Below, in pieces: positions 32,776-41,182 of a stretch of 64,000 bases of DNA. Origin of the DNA: an uncultured Prevotellaceae bacterium (GTDB lineage: Bacteria; Bacteroidota; Bacteroidia; Bacteroidales; Muribaculaceae); NCBI GenBank assembly GCA_900318865.1, contig ONMF01000002.1:62001-126000 (forward strand), in the 5' to 3' direction. Numbering within the stretch: position 1 is the first letter of the stretch; each line of letters opens with the position of its first letter. Both the position numbers and the translations under genes were made by a program. The notes under the pieces were generated by a model. The model saw only the letters and a list, made by a program, of their open reading frames with translations, ran no database searches and was not told the origin of the DNA.

Positions 32776-33326
32776 AATGCCGCGCGTCCACTCTGCTTGA
32801 TAGCACCGACCGCGAGCGGTTCAGCCACATCTACGAGAGCAGTTTCCCTCCCGACGAACGCCGCGATGTGGCACTGGTGGCCGAGCTGGCAGCCGGAGGC
32901 GACAAGCGTTTCAACATTTGCCTGGCCGAGACCGCCCACGGCCACATCACCGGCCTGCTCACCACATGGCATTTCCATGACTTTGTCTACGTGGAGCATC
33001 TGGCCATCGACGCCGGTTTCCGCGGCCGCGGCTACGGCAGCGAGTTGATGCGGCGCTTGCTGGCCACGGTGCAATGCCCTGTGGTGCTCGAGGTGGAGCC
33101 GCCGGTCGATGCCGCCACTCAGCACCGCATCGAGTTTTACAACCGGCTGGGCTTTGTGCTGCACCCCGACGTGGATTACTTGCAGCCGCCCTATTCGCCG
33201 GCGCAGCAACCGGTGCCCCTCCGGCTCATGACCTGCGGGCACATCACGCCCAGGGGCCTGCAAGCGGCCATCGCCACCATCAAGCAGGCGGTGTACGGCT
33301 GCAACGGCCCGCTCGACAAAAAATAA
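32772..33326 (+). CDS. GNAT family N-acetyltransferase
   Basis: 184 residues. The acetyl-CoA pyrophosphate loop is RGRGYGSELMRRLL (Q/RxxGxG/A), preceded by VEHLAIDAGF (motif A strand) and followed by EVEPP and RIEFYNRLGFVLHPD (motif B). The N-terminus SSFPPDERR is shared by a Bacteroidales subgroup. It overlaps the acyltransferase by 4 bp; the acceptor is unknown. Confidence 0.9.
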   Translation: MKCRASTLLDSTDRERFSHIYESSFPPDERRDVALVAELAAGGDKRFNICLAETAHGHITGLLTTWHFHDFVYVEHLAIDAGFRGRGYGSELMRRLLATVQCPVVLEVEPPVDAATQHRIEFYNRLGFVLHPDVDYLQPPYSPAQQPVPLRLMTCGHITPRGLQAAIATIKQAVYGCNGPLDKK

Positions 33327-33333
33327 TGGCCCT

Positions 33334-33367
33334 TTTGCTGCTATGTGACAATTATTGCTTATCTTTG
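33334..33367 (+). promoter_or_regulatory. Promoter of the unknown exported protein gene
   Basis: TTTG (33334-33337), 22-nt spacer, TATCTTTG (33360-33367). The ATG at 33413 is about 40 nt after the expected start site. Confidence 0.6.
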
Positions 33368-33412
33368 GGGCATTCAAACTTCTTTGCAATTACTAATCCA
33401 CCTCTATTCTCC

Positions 33413-34093
33413 ATGACACCTCGCTTTCTCACCATCATCATCATTGCCCTGGCTGCTGTGGCCGGCACCTTGGCTATGGCCAAATGCTGCACCATGAACA
33501 AGCACAAGTGCAACGCTCACAACAGCGACCCAGAATGTCGCGCGTCACTCAACCCCGTCATTGAAGACACCGACACCCTCACCAAGTTTCGGTTCGAGCG
33601 TCACGAGGTGAATGCCCAGGGCAATACCATGAGCGAAGTGCTTTCATTGTCGGCCTCGGCCCTTGAGCCTTCGCATTATCTCTATTATCGCTTCCTGAAC
33701 AGCAACACCGGCATCAGCTGGAGCAGTGTGGATGGCAACGAGGCCATGCAGCGCTTGTCGCAAGTTTTGCGCGAAAACCCGACGGACTCCTTGCCTTGTA
33801 TTGACTTCGACGATGAGGACAAAGCGCGCACACGCTCCATGATTCGCGCCGAGTACAAGTCGGGCAAAAAAATGTCGGTGGTCGACTATAGCGACTCGCC
33901 CGCAGTCACGGCTATCGCAGCCCAGGCCCACGACATTTTCCAAGCACTGGCCAAGCGCTCCTCCCAATTTCACAGCGAGCACTCGGAGAGCACCTATGAT
34001 GCCAGCGGCAAGCTCCTGCGCCGCATCGACTACACGGCCGACGGCATCGTACACGGCGGCTACGATGCCACCAAGCCCGATGCCACCTTCTAA
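33413..34093 (+). CDS. Unknown exported protein
   Basis: 226 residues. N-terminal signal peptide or anchor (FLTIIIIALAAVAGTLAMA). The start of the mature protein is Cys-rich (KCCTMNKHKCNAHNSDPEC), then a mixed alpha/beta region rich in charged residues (SEVLSLSASALEPSHYLYYRF, RTRSMIRAEYKSGKKMSVVDY). ATG at 33413 is supported by the promoter at 33334-33367; an apparent longer frame upstream lies inside the GNAT gene. No family recognised. Confidence 0.72.
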   Translation: MTPRFLTIIIIALAAVAGTLAMAKCCTMNKHKCNAHNSDPECRASLNPVIEDTDTLTKFRFERHEVNAQGNTMSEVLSLSASALEPSHYLYYRFLNSNTGISWSSVDGNEAMQRLSQVLRENPTDSLPCIDFDDEDKARTRSMIRAEYKSGKKMSVVDYSDSPAVTAIAAQAHDIFQALAKRSSQFHSEHSESTYDASGKLLRRIDYTADGIVHGGYDATKPDATF

Positions 34094-34128
34094 GCCCCGA
34101 CCCGGTTTCACCCGAAATGCAAAATTGT

Positions 34129-34198
34129 CCATTTTAGTGCCATTTTGACCATGCCTGTGGCCAACTTGGCACCTGCGGCACTTTGGCACAAATCATGC
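34129..34198 (+). promoter_or_regulatory. Putative sigma-54 promoter with upstream direct repeats
   Basis: TTTGGCACAAATCATGCAA (about 34182-34200) has the RpoN -24/-12 layout: GG at 34185-34186 and GC at 34197-34198, exactly 12 nt apart, within TGGCAC...TGCA. Upstream, CCATTTT occurs at 34129-34135 and 34140-34146, one helical turn apart, as an enhancer-binding protein site might. No TAnnTTTG box precedes hsp20. Confidence 0.6.
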
Positions 34199-34272
34199 AA
34201 CCATGCCATGTGAATGCGCCACAAGCGCACTCAACATTGAAACGGATTATAAAACACTTTAAACTAACAATT

Positions 34273-34279
34273 AGGAGGT
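34273..34279 (+). promoter_or_regulatory. Strong Shine-Dalgarno of the hsp20 gene
   Basis: AGGAGGT, ending 7 nt before the ATG at 34287. It selects this ATG over a TTG two codons upstream. Such strong sites are uncommon in Bacteroidota. Confidence 0.7.
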
Positions 34280-34286
34280 ATTGATT

Positions 34287-34715
34287 ATGTTACCAGTAAT
34301 GTTTAAAAACAGTTGGTTCCCAACAGTATTTGATGATTTTCTGAACACTGATTTGATGCCTCGTGCCAATTCCACGGCACCCGCAGTCAACGTCAAGGAA
34401 GATGAGCATGCCTACACCATGGAGGTGGCCGCACCGGGCATCAAGAAGGAAGACTGCCAAGTCAACATCAACGACGACGGCAATCTCACCATCCACATCG
34501 AAAACAAGACCGAGAGCCACGATGAGGACAAGCAGCATCACTACCTGCGCCGCGAGTTCTCTTACACAAACTACGAGCAGTCCTACACTCTGCCCGAGGA
34601 CGTGGAAAGCGACCAGATTGCAGCACACGTGGAGAACGGCATTCTCACCGTCACCCTGCCCAAAAAGGCAAAGGAAGAACCCAAAAAATTGACACGTCAA
34701 ATCGAGGTGGGCTGA
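34287..34715 (+). CDS. hsp20: Small heat shock protein Hsp20/alpha-crystallin
   Basis: 142 residues. ATP-independent holdase chaperone. The alpha-crystallin domain spans about 40-130: VNVKEDEHAYTMEVAAPGIKKEDCQVN, LRREFSYTNYEQSYTLPEDV (F-R-R-type motif) and the conserved VENGILTVTLPKK near the C-terminus. It stands alone, with a sigma-54-like promoter about 90 nt upstream, a strong Shine-Dalgarno and its own terminator at 34743-34772. Confidence 0.94.
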   Translation: MLPVMFKNSWFPTVFDDFLNTDLMPRANSTAPAVNVKEDEHAYTMEVAAPGIKKEDCQVNINDDGNLTIHIENKTESHDEDKQHHYLRREFSYTNYEQSYTLPEDVESDQIAAHVENGILTVTLPKKAKEEPKKLTRQIEVG

Positions 34716-34742
34716 TGCCACACGCTCGCACAAGCATTGCAC

Positions 34743-34772
34743 ACGGAGGGGCCCCACGGCTCCTCCGTTTTT
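34743..34772 (+). terminator. Rho-independent terminator of hsp20
   Basis: ACGGAGGGGCC - CCAC - GGCTCCTCCGT followed by TTTTTC. Strong stem and T-tract 27 bp after the stop. Confidence 0.85.
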
Positions 34773-34880
34773 CTGTTATTTCATGTACAACCTGCCTCTC
34801 AAGCATGACTTGACCGGCACGCACCCCGAAAAACTATCACTCTCACGGCAAGGCCTCACTCATAATCATGGGCAAATAAG

Positions 34881-34911
34881 TTGCAAACCATAAAAATTTT
34901 GACTAAATTTG
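34881..34911 (+). promoter_or_regulatory. Promoter and long leader of the antiporter gene
   Basis: TTG (34881-34883), 20-nt spacer, TAAATTTG (34904-34911). The leader to the ATG at 35030 is about 110 nt and AT-rich; I see no riboswitch-like fold. The rest of the 314-bp gap from 34716 holds only the hsp20 terminator. Confidence 0.55.
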
Positions 34912-35029
34912 CATTGTATTATACACTGTGATGATTTTTTCGCCTTTTAAAACGCCAAGAATCAACAAAATAGCGGACCTTTATAAATAATCATCGTCTG
35001 ATTTTATTCTACCAACGCTTGATTGATTT

Positions 35030-36760
35030 ATGTCACAACTTGAACCACTCATTGCCGACCTTGCGCTCATCCTTATCAGCGCAGGAGTCATGACGCTCAT
35101 TTTCAAGAGCCTCAAGCAACCCATTGTCTTGGGTTACATCGTGGCTGGCTTTCTCGCCTCGCCTAACATGCCCTACATGCCCAGCGTGACCGACATGCAC
35201 GGCATCCACGTGTGGAGCGAAATCGGAGTCATCTTTCTGCTCTTCGCCCTGGGCCTGGAATTCTCATTCAAGAAAATTCTCAAGATGGGCGCCGCACCCA
35301 TCATCGCAGCCGTGAGCATTATTCTGGCCATGATGTACGTGGGCTCGTTCACGGGCTCGCTATTCGGGTGGAGCCGGATGGACTGCATCTTCCTGGGCGG
35401 AATGCTCGCCATGTCGTCAACCACCATCATCTTCAAGGCTTTCGACGACATGGGACTCAGGCAGCAACGCTTTGCAGGACTCGTATTGAGTGTGCTCATC
35501 ATCGAGGACATATTGGCTATCGTGCTCATGGTGATGCTCTCCACCATGGCCGTGAGCAAGGAGTTCGAAGGCAGCCAGATGTTCTATTCCATCCTGCAGC
35601 TGGCCCTCTATCTCGTGCTCTGGTTCACGGTGGGACTCTATCTGATTCCCATGGCACTGCGCAAGCTTAAGCCACTGATGAACAGCGAGACGCTGCTCAT
35701 CACGGCTCTGGCGCTGTGTTTCGGCATGGTGGTGGCTGCTTCGGCGGCAGGCTTCTCGGCCGCTTTCGGAGCATTCGTTATGGGTAGCATTCTGGCCGAG
35801 ACCGTCGAGGCCGAGGAAATTGAGCATCTGGTGGCCCCTGTGAAGAATCTGTTCGGAGCCATCTTCTTCGTCTCGGTGGGCATGATGGTCGACATGCAGC
35901 TCATCATTGAGTATATTGTGCCCATCATCAGCATCATTGCTGCTGTGATGCTGGGCCAGACCATCCTGAGCACTTGCGGCTTCCTGCTTTCGGGCCAGTC
36001 GCTGAAAACGTCCATGCAGTGCTCGTTCTCGTTGACACAGATTGGCGAGTTCGCCTTTATCCTCGCCACGCTCGGCACATCGCTGCACGTCACCAGCGAT
36101 TTCTTGTATCCCATCGTGGTGGCCGTGTCGGTGTTCACAACGTTCACAACACCCTATATGATTCGTCTGGCCGTGCCGGCCTATAATGCGGTGGCACGCG
36201 TGCTGCCAGCCAAGTGGATTGCCAAGCTGGAGCGCAACACCGACGAGAGCGACGAAAAGGCCCCCAACGAGCTGCAACAGCTCTATAATGCCTGCTTCAA
36301 GCGTTTCATCTTCGTCATGCTCATCAGTTGCGTGCTTGTGACGGCCATCATGGCCATCATGCTCTATTACGGCGAGCCCATTATCGCCAATCTGGTGCCG
36401 CCTAAATGGTTGCACCCTGTCACGGCTCTCGTCACACTGATTATCTGCTCGCCCTTCCTGTGGATGATGATGCGTTCCGGTGGCGACACCCCCGAAGTGA
36501 ACAAATTGTGGGACAGCGGACCGCGTTGGCGCGTGAGGCTCACGGCTTACGGCGTGCTGCGCCTGTTCATCACGGCTATCTTCGTGAGTTACATCGTCGA
36601 CTATGCCGTTCCCTGGACGAGCTGGCTCGGCATGTTTGCGTTCGTTGCCATCCTGTTCTTCATCTTCTACTCTTCCACCCTGGAGAAGCAGAGCGAGAGG
36701 ATGGAGCGTAACTTCACCAACAATCTGGAAGCGCGTGAAAAGATGAAGAAACAACATTAA
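35030..36760 (+). CDS. CPA2-family cation:proton antiporter (Kef/NapA-like)
   Basis: 576 residues. Residues ~1-390 form a Na+/H+ exchanger domain with about 12 TM (GYIVAGFLASP, GVIFLLFALGLEFSFKKI, IIEDILAIVLMVML, with the ion-binding acidic residues in the ED pair, and LTQIGEFAFILATLG). There is no cytoplasmic TrkA-N/RCK domain; instead a loop and about four further TM segments (about 420-560) and a charged tail complete the protein, as in other Bacteroidota members. Role: K+ or Na+/H+ exchange and pH homeostasis. It precedes the RND efflux genes by 41 bp and may be co-transcribed. Confidence 0.92.
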   Translation: MSQLEPLIADLALILISAGVMTLIFKSLKQPIVLGYIVAGFLASPNMPYMPSVTDMHGIHVWSEIGVIFLLFALGLEFSFKKILKMGAAPIIAAVSIILAMMYVGSFTGSLFGWSRMDCIFLGGMLAMSSTTIIFKAFDDMGLRQQRFAGLVLSVLIIEDILAIVLMVMLSTMAVSKEFEGSQMFYSILQLALYLVLWFTVGLYLIPMALRKLKPLMNSETLLITALALCFGMVVAASAAGFSAAFGAFVMGSILAETVEAEEIEHLVAPVKNLFGAIFFVSVGMMVDMQLIIEYIVPIISIIAAVMLGQTILSTCGFLLSGQSLKTSMQCSFSLTQIGEFAFILATLGTSLHVTSDFLYPIVVAVSVFTTFTTPYMIRLAVPAYNAVARVLPAKWIAKLERNTDESDEKAPNELQQLYNACFKRFIFVMLISCVLVTAIMAIMLYYGEPIIANLVPPKWLHPVTALVTLIICSPFLWMMMRSGGDTPEVNKLWDSGPRWRVRLTAYGVLRLFITAIFVSYIVDYAVPWTSWLGMFAFVAILFFIFYSSTLEKQSERMERNFTNNLEAREKMKKQH

Positions 36761-36801
36761 CCCGTGAGAAAGAATCGAATTCAATCAATACCCCTATACC
36801 A

Positions 36802-37974
36802 ATGAAAAAGAAAAATGCTATGAAATGGGTTGCCGTCATGGCCACCATCGCAGTGGGCTTCACCTCGTGCAAGCTCGACAAGCCCGTAGAAGTGAAATCA
36901 TCGTTCGAGACGATGACGGTGAAGAAATCCGACATCGTGCTGCCGATCAAGTTCAGTGCCCGCATGAAGGGCGAGAGCGATGTGAACATCATGCCCCAAG
37001 TGAGCGGCCAGCTATTGCGCATCGCCGTCACCGAGGGACAGCAGGTGCACCGCGGGCAGGTTTTGTTCGTAATCGACTCACGCAACGCGCAGAGCGAACT
37101 GCAAGCCGCACGGGCCAACCTGCAGGCCGCCCAGGCCAACTTGCAGGCCGCTCAGGCCGCAGCCAACAGCGCCAAGCTGGAATTTGACAGCAACCAGAAC
37201 CTGTTTAACAAGAAAATCGTGAGCAGCTACACCCTCGAGAACTCACGCAACGCCTACCGCCAGGCGCAGGCTGCCGTGGAGCAGGCAAGGGCCGCTGTGA
37301 CGCAGGCTCAGGCCGCAACCAATAGCGCACGTGTCAATCTGGGCTTCTGCACCATCACCGCGCCGGTGTCGGGTGTAGTGGGCCAAATCAATGTGCGCGC
37401 TGGCGACCAGGTGTCGCCCATGACCTTGATGACCATCGTGAGCGGCAACCGACAGATGGAGGCTTGGTTCTCAATCAACGAGGCCATCATCGAGGCGGCT
37501 GTCAAGGGAGGCAACTCGCAGGCCGACATCAACAAGTATTTGGCAGCCTTGCCCGATGTGACGTTTATGATGAAAAACGGCACCGAGTATCCCCACAAGG
37601 GACGCATCTCCAGCCTCACCGGAATTGTTGATGCCGCCACAGGCTCGCTGTCGTGCAAAGCAACGTTCCCCAACCCCGAGGGTATCCTCTTCTCGGGCAT
37701 TCAGGGCACAATCGTCATTCCATTTTCCGAGAGCGACTTGATTGTGATTCCGCAGAACGCCGTGGTGCGGCTGCAGGACAAGTCGCTGGTCTATAAGGTG
37801 AAGCCCGACAGTACCGCCACCGCTGTCAACGTGACCATCGAGGATGCCGGCAACGGAAAGGAATTCATCGTCACCAGCGGCCTGAACACAGGCGACCGCA
37901 TCGTCACCACCGGAGCCAATAATGTCATGGAAGGGCAGCAAGTGCTCTTTCCCGAGCAACCGAAGAGTAAATAA
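36802..37974 (+). CDS. RND efflux periplasmic adaptor (membrane fusion) lipoprotein
   Basis: 390 residues with lipobox GFTSC (Cys about 23). Lipoyl/barrel-sandwich halves are at about 65-95 (VSGQLLRIAVTEGQQVHRGQVLFVID) and 185-215 (ITAPVSGVVGQINVRAGDQV), separated by an Ala/Gln-rich coiled-coil hairpin (QAARANLQAAQANLQAAQAAANSA). It bridges the inner-membrane pump and the outer-membrane channel encoded downstream. No own promoter is obvious. Confidence 0.94.
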   Translation: MKKKNAMKWVAVMATIAVGFTSCKLDKPVEVKSSFETMTVKKSDIVLPIKFSARMKGESDVNIMPQVSGQLLRIAVTEGQQVHRGQVLFVIDSRNAQSELQAARANLQAAQANLQAAQAAANSAKLEFDSNQNLFNKKIVSSYTLENSRNAYRQAQAAVEQARAAVTQAQAATNSARVNLGFCTITAPVSGVVGQINVRAGDQVSPMTLMTIVSGNRQMEAWFSINEAIIEAAVKGGNSQADINKYLAALPDVTFMMKNGTEYPHKGRISSLTGIVDAATGSLSCKATFPNPEGILFSGIQGTIVIPFSESDLIVIPQNAVVRLQDKSLVYKVKPDSTATAVNVTIEDAGNGKEFIVTSGLNTGDRIVTTGANNVMEGQQVLFPEQPKSK

Positions 37975-38002
37975 TGACCATTGAACCATTTGCTTGTGCC
38001 TC

Positions 38003-41000
38003 ATGAAGAATAATATATTCATCAACCGATATGTGATGGCGTGTGCCATCTCCATCGTGATTGCCCTGGTGGGCTACATCTCGATGAGCACACTGCCCGT
38101 GGAACAATACCCCGACATCGCACCGCCCACTGTGTTAGTGTCAACCAGCTACACCGGTGCCGACGAGAACACCGTGATGAAAGCAGTCATCCAGCCTTTG
38201 GAAGAGGCCATCAACGGCGTGACCGACATGACCTACATGACCTCCAAGGCTTCGTCGAACGGCAACGTGCAGATCAACGTCTACTTCAAGCAGGGCGTCG
38301 ATGCCGACATGGCAGCCGTGAACGTGCAAAACCGCGTGACGCGTGCCCAGGCACTGCTGCCCGCCGATGTGAACAAGGTGGGTGTCACGGTGCAGAAACA
38401 GCAGAGCAACATCCTGCAGATTTTCGCTGTCAAGAGTGCCGACGGCAAGTACGACGAAGACTTCGTCTCGAACTACGTCGACATCAACATCAAGCCGCGC
38501 CTGATGCGAATCACCGGCGTGGGTAATGTGATGAGCCTGGGCAACACCTACGCGCTGCGCATCTGGCTCAAGCCCGATGTGATGGCACAGTACGGGTTGA
38601 CCCCCGACGACGTCTTCGCCGCCATCGGCGGGCAGAGCTTTGTGGCGGCCACCGGCTCGCTGGGCGAGCAGTCGGAAAATTCCTATCAGTACTCCATGCA
38701 GTACAAGGGCACGCTCAAGAGCGTCGAGGAGTTTAACAACATCGTGCTGCGCACCACCGACAGCGGCCACCTGCTGCACCTGAGCGATGTGGCCGAGGTG
38801 AAGATTGGCGCCATGAGCTACAACTACACGTCGAATATTCAGGACAAGCCGGGCGCCCTCTTTGTGGTGTTCCAAGCTCCGGGAGCCAACGCCACCGAAG
38901 TGAATGCCCGCATCAACAAAACCTGTGAGGAAATGAAGGCTTCCATGCCCGACGGCTTGGAGTTCGTCACCATGATGACCAGCGACGACTTCCTCTTCGC
39001 CGCCATCCACAACGTGGTGGAGACGCTCGTGATTGCCATCCTGCTCGTGGTGCTTGTGGTGTACTTCTTCCTCCAGAATTTCAAGGCCACCATCATCCCC
39101 TCTATCTCGATTATCGTGTCGTTGCTGGGCACTTTTGCCGTCGTCAAGATAGCCGGCTTCTCGCTCAACATCCTCACGCTATTTGCCCTTGTGCTTGCCA
39201 TCGGTACGGTGGTGGATGACGCCATCGTGGTGGTCGAGGCCGTGATGGCCAAGATGGAAGGCGGCATCAGCGATGCCCGCGAGGCCACACGCCAGGCAAT
39301 GAACGAGGTGTCGGTGGCGGTGGTGTCGTGTACGCTGGTATTCATGGCCGTGTTCATTCCTGTGACGTTTATGCCCGGCACATCGGGCACGTTCTTCACC
39401 CAGTTCGGCATTACCATTGCATCGTCGGTGGGATTGTCGTGCGTGTCGGCTCTCACCTTGTGCCCTGCCTTGTGCGCCATCATGATGAGAATGACCGAAG
39501 GCAAGAAGGAAGGCAAGGGCCTCTCCTATTACACCAAGAAGGCCTACAATGCGAGCTACAACGCCATCTATAACAAATACAGCACAAGCGTGCAGAAGTT
39601 CATCAAGCGCCCCGTGCTGGCCTGGAGCCTGCTGGCACTGGCCGCCGTGCTGATGGTGTTCTTTATGAAGAGTCTCCCCTCGGGTCTCGTGCCCCAGGAG
39701 GACCAGGGCGTCATCATAGCCGAAGCACGCGTGCCCGAGGGCAGCACGCTTCAGCAGACGCGTGAGATTGTCAGGCAGGTCGAAGCCAAAGTCAAGAAGA
39801 TTCCCGAGATGGAGAGCTTCGCCGTGTGCTGCGGCTACGGTATGGTTTCTTCGGCCGAAGCATCGAACTACGCCACATTCATCATCCGCCTCAAAAACTG
39901 GGGCGACCGCCCGGGCATGAACCACATCCTGGACATGGTGGCATGGCGGTTCTACACTGATTGCCAGGAAATCAAGGACGTGCAGGTGACACCGGTTCAA
40001 ATGCCTCAAATTCCAGGCTATGGCACCAACAATGGCGTCAATCTGATTGTGGAAGACCCCACCGACGGCAACATGTCGGAATTTGCCCAGCACACCGAGA
40101 AATTCTTGGCCAAACTGACCGAGCGTCCCGAGATTAGCTCGGCCATGTCGGCCTACTCTGAGCGCTACCCGAAATATCAGGTCGACATCGACCCCACCCA
40201 GTGCGACCGCGCCGGTGTGTCGCCGGCCGATGTGCTCAACACGCTCGGTTCGTTCTGTAGCGGCGCTTATATCGGCAACTTCAACCAGTTCGGCAAGGTG
40301 TACCGCATCATGGCGGCCTCCTCGCCCGAGTATCGCCTCGACCCGTCGGCACTGAACAATATCTTCGTGCAGGTCAAGGGCGGCAAGATGGCACCCATCT
40401 CCGAGTTCGTCTCGCTCAAGGAGATTGTGGGTCCGGCCAGCGTCGAGCACTTTAACCTGTTCCAGAGCATCACGACCATCGTGATGACCGCCAGCGGCTA
40501 CTCCGAGGGCGACGCCCACAAGGCCATCGCCGAGGTGTTCAAGCAGGAAATGCCATCCACGGCCACCTATGAGTACAGCGGCATGTCGCGCGAGATGGAG
40601 GAAACTTCGGGCTCCAACGCCACCGTCTTCATTTACCTCATTTGCGCCATCCTCATTTACCTCATCCTGGGCTCGCTCTACAACTCCTGGTTCACTCCCT
40701 GGGCTGTGCTGCTGAGTGTGCCGTTCGGACTGATGGGAGCCTTCGTGTTTGTTTATTTGGGCAACAAGCTGCAACTGCCCGGCATGGACAATAACATCTA
40801 CCTGCAGACGGGTGTGATCATGCTCATCGGCTTGCTGGCCAAGACGGCTATCCTCATCACCGAGTTTGCCGACGAGCGTCGCGCGCAAGGAATGAGCATT
40901 CACGATGCGGCATTCGCGGCTTGTAAAGAGCGCCTGCGCCCCATCTTGATGACCGTGGCCACGATGATTATCGGTATGATTCCCCTCGTGATTACAGGTG

Positions 41001-41182
41001 GAGCAGGTGCTAATGGCAACCGCGTACTCGCCTTGGGCGTCATCGGCGGTATGAGTATCGGCACCATCGCCCTGCTCTTCGTCGTGCCTGCCTTCTACAT
41101 TGTGTTCCGCACCTGGCACGAGAAGTACCAAGGCCCGGTTCAAATTCAGCAAAACACCGACATAACCCCCGAAAAGCAATGA
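38003..41182 (+). CDS. RND multidrug efflux permease (HAE1/AcrB type)
   Basis: 1059 residues from ATG 38003. 12-TM proton-driven trimeric pump. STLPVEQYPDIAPPTVLVSTSYTGA is the typical N-terminus; the TM4 relay is in VLAIGTVVDDAIVVVEAV (Asp-Asp pair), and GLLAKTAILITEFADE lies in the C-terminal half. Two large periplasmic loops are at about 35-335 and 565-870. It lies 28 bp after the adaptor and overlaps the outer-membrane channel gene by 4 bp. Likely exports antibiotics, bile salts or dyes; the substrate is inferred from family only. Confidence 0.95.
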   Translation: MKNNIFINRYVMACAISIVIALVGYISMSTLPVEQYPDIAPPTVLVSTSYTGADENTVMKAVIQPLEEAINGVTDMTYMTSKASSNGNVQINVYFKQGVDADMAAVNVQNRVTRAQALLPADVNKVGVTVQKQQSNILQIFAVKSADGKYDEDFVSNYVDINIKPRLMRITGVGNVMSLGNTYALRIWLKPDVMAQYGLTPDDVFAAIGGQSFVAATGSLGEQSENSYQYSMQYKGTLKSVEEFNNIVLRTTDSGHLLHLSDVAEVKIGAMSYNYTSNIQDKPGALFVVFQAPGANATEVNARINKTCEEMKASMPDGLEFVTMMTSDDFLFAAIHNVVETLVIAILLVVLVVYFFLQNFKATIIPSISIIVSLLGTFAVVKIAGFSLNILTLFALVLAIGTVVDDAIVVVEAVMAKMEGGISDAREATRQAMNEVSVAVVSCTLVFMAVFIPVTFMPGTSGTFFTQFGITIASSVGLSCVSALTLCPALCAIMMRMTEGKKEGKGLSYYTKKAYNASYNAIYNKYSTSVQKFIKRPVLAWSLLALAAVLMVFFMKSLPSGLVPQEDQGVIIAEARVPEGSTLQQTREIVRQVEAKVKKIPEMESFAVCCGYGMVSSAEASNYATFIIRLKNWGDRPGMNHILDMVAWRFYTDCQEIKDVQVTPVQMPQIPGYGTNNGVNLIVEDPTDGNMSEFAQHTEKFLAKLTERPEISSAMSAYSERYPKYQVDIDPTQCDRAGVSPADVLNTLGSFCSGAYIGNFNQFGKVYRIMAASSPEYRLDPSALNNIFVQVKGGKMAPISEFVSLKEIVGPASVEHFNLFQSITTIVMTASGYSEGDAHKAIAEVFKQEMPSTATYEYSGMSREMEETSGSNATVFIYLICAILIYLILGSLYNSWFTPWAVLLSVPFGLMGAFVFVYLGNKLQLPGMDNNIYLQTGVIMLIGLLAKTAILITEFADERRAQGMSIHDAAFAACKERLRPILMTVATMIIGMIPLVITGGAGANGNRVLALGVIGGMSIGTIALLFVVPAFYIVFRTWHEKYQGPVQIQQNTDITPEKQ

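Noticed and set aside
33074-33412. N-terminal extension of the unknown exported protein to 33074
   Set aside because: It overlaps the GNAT gene out of frame; ATG 33413 has a promoter and a signal peptide directly behind it.
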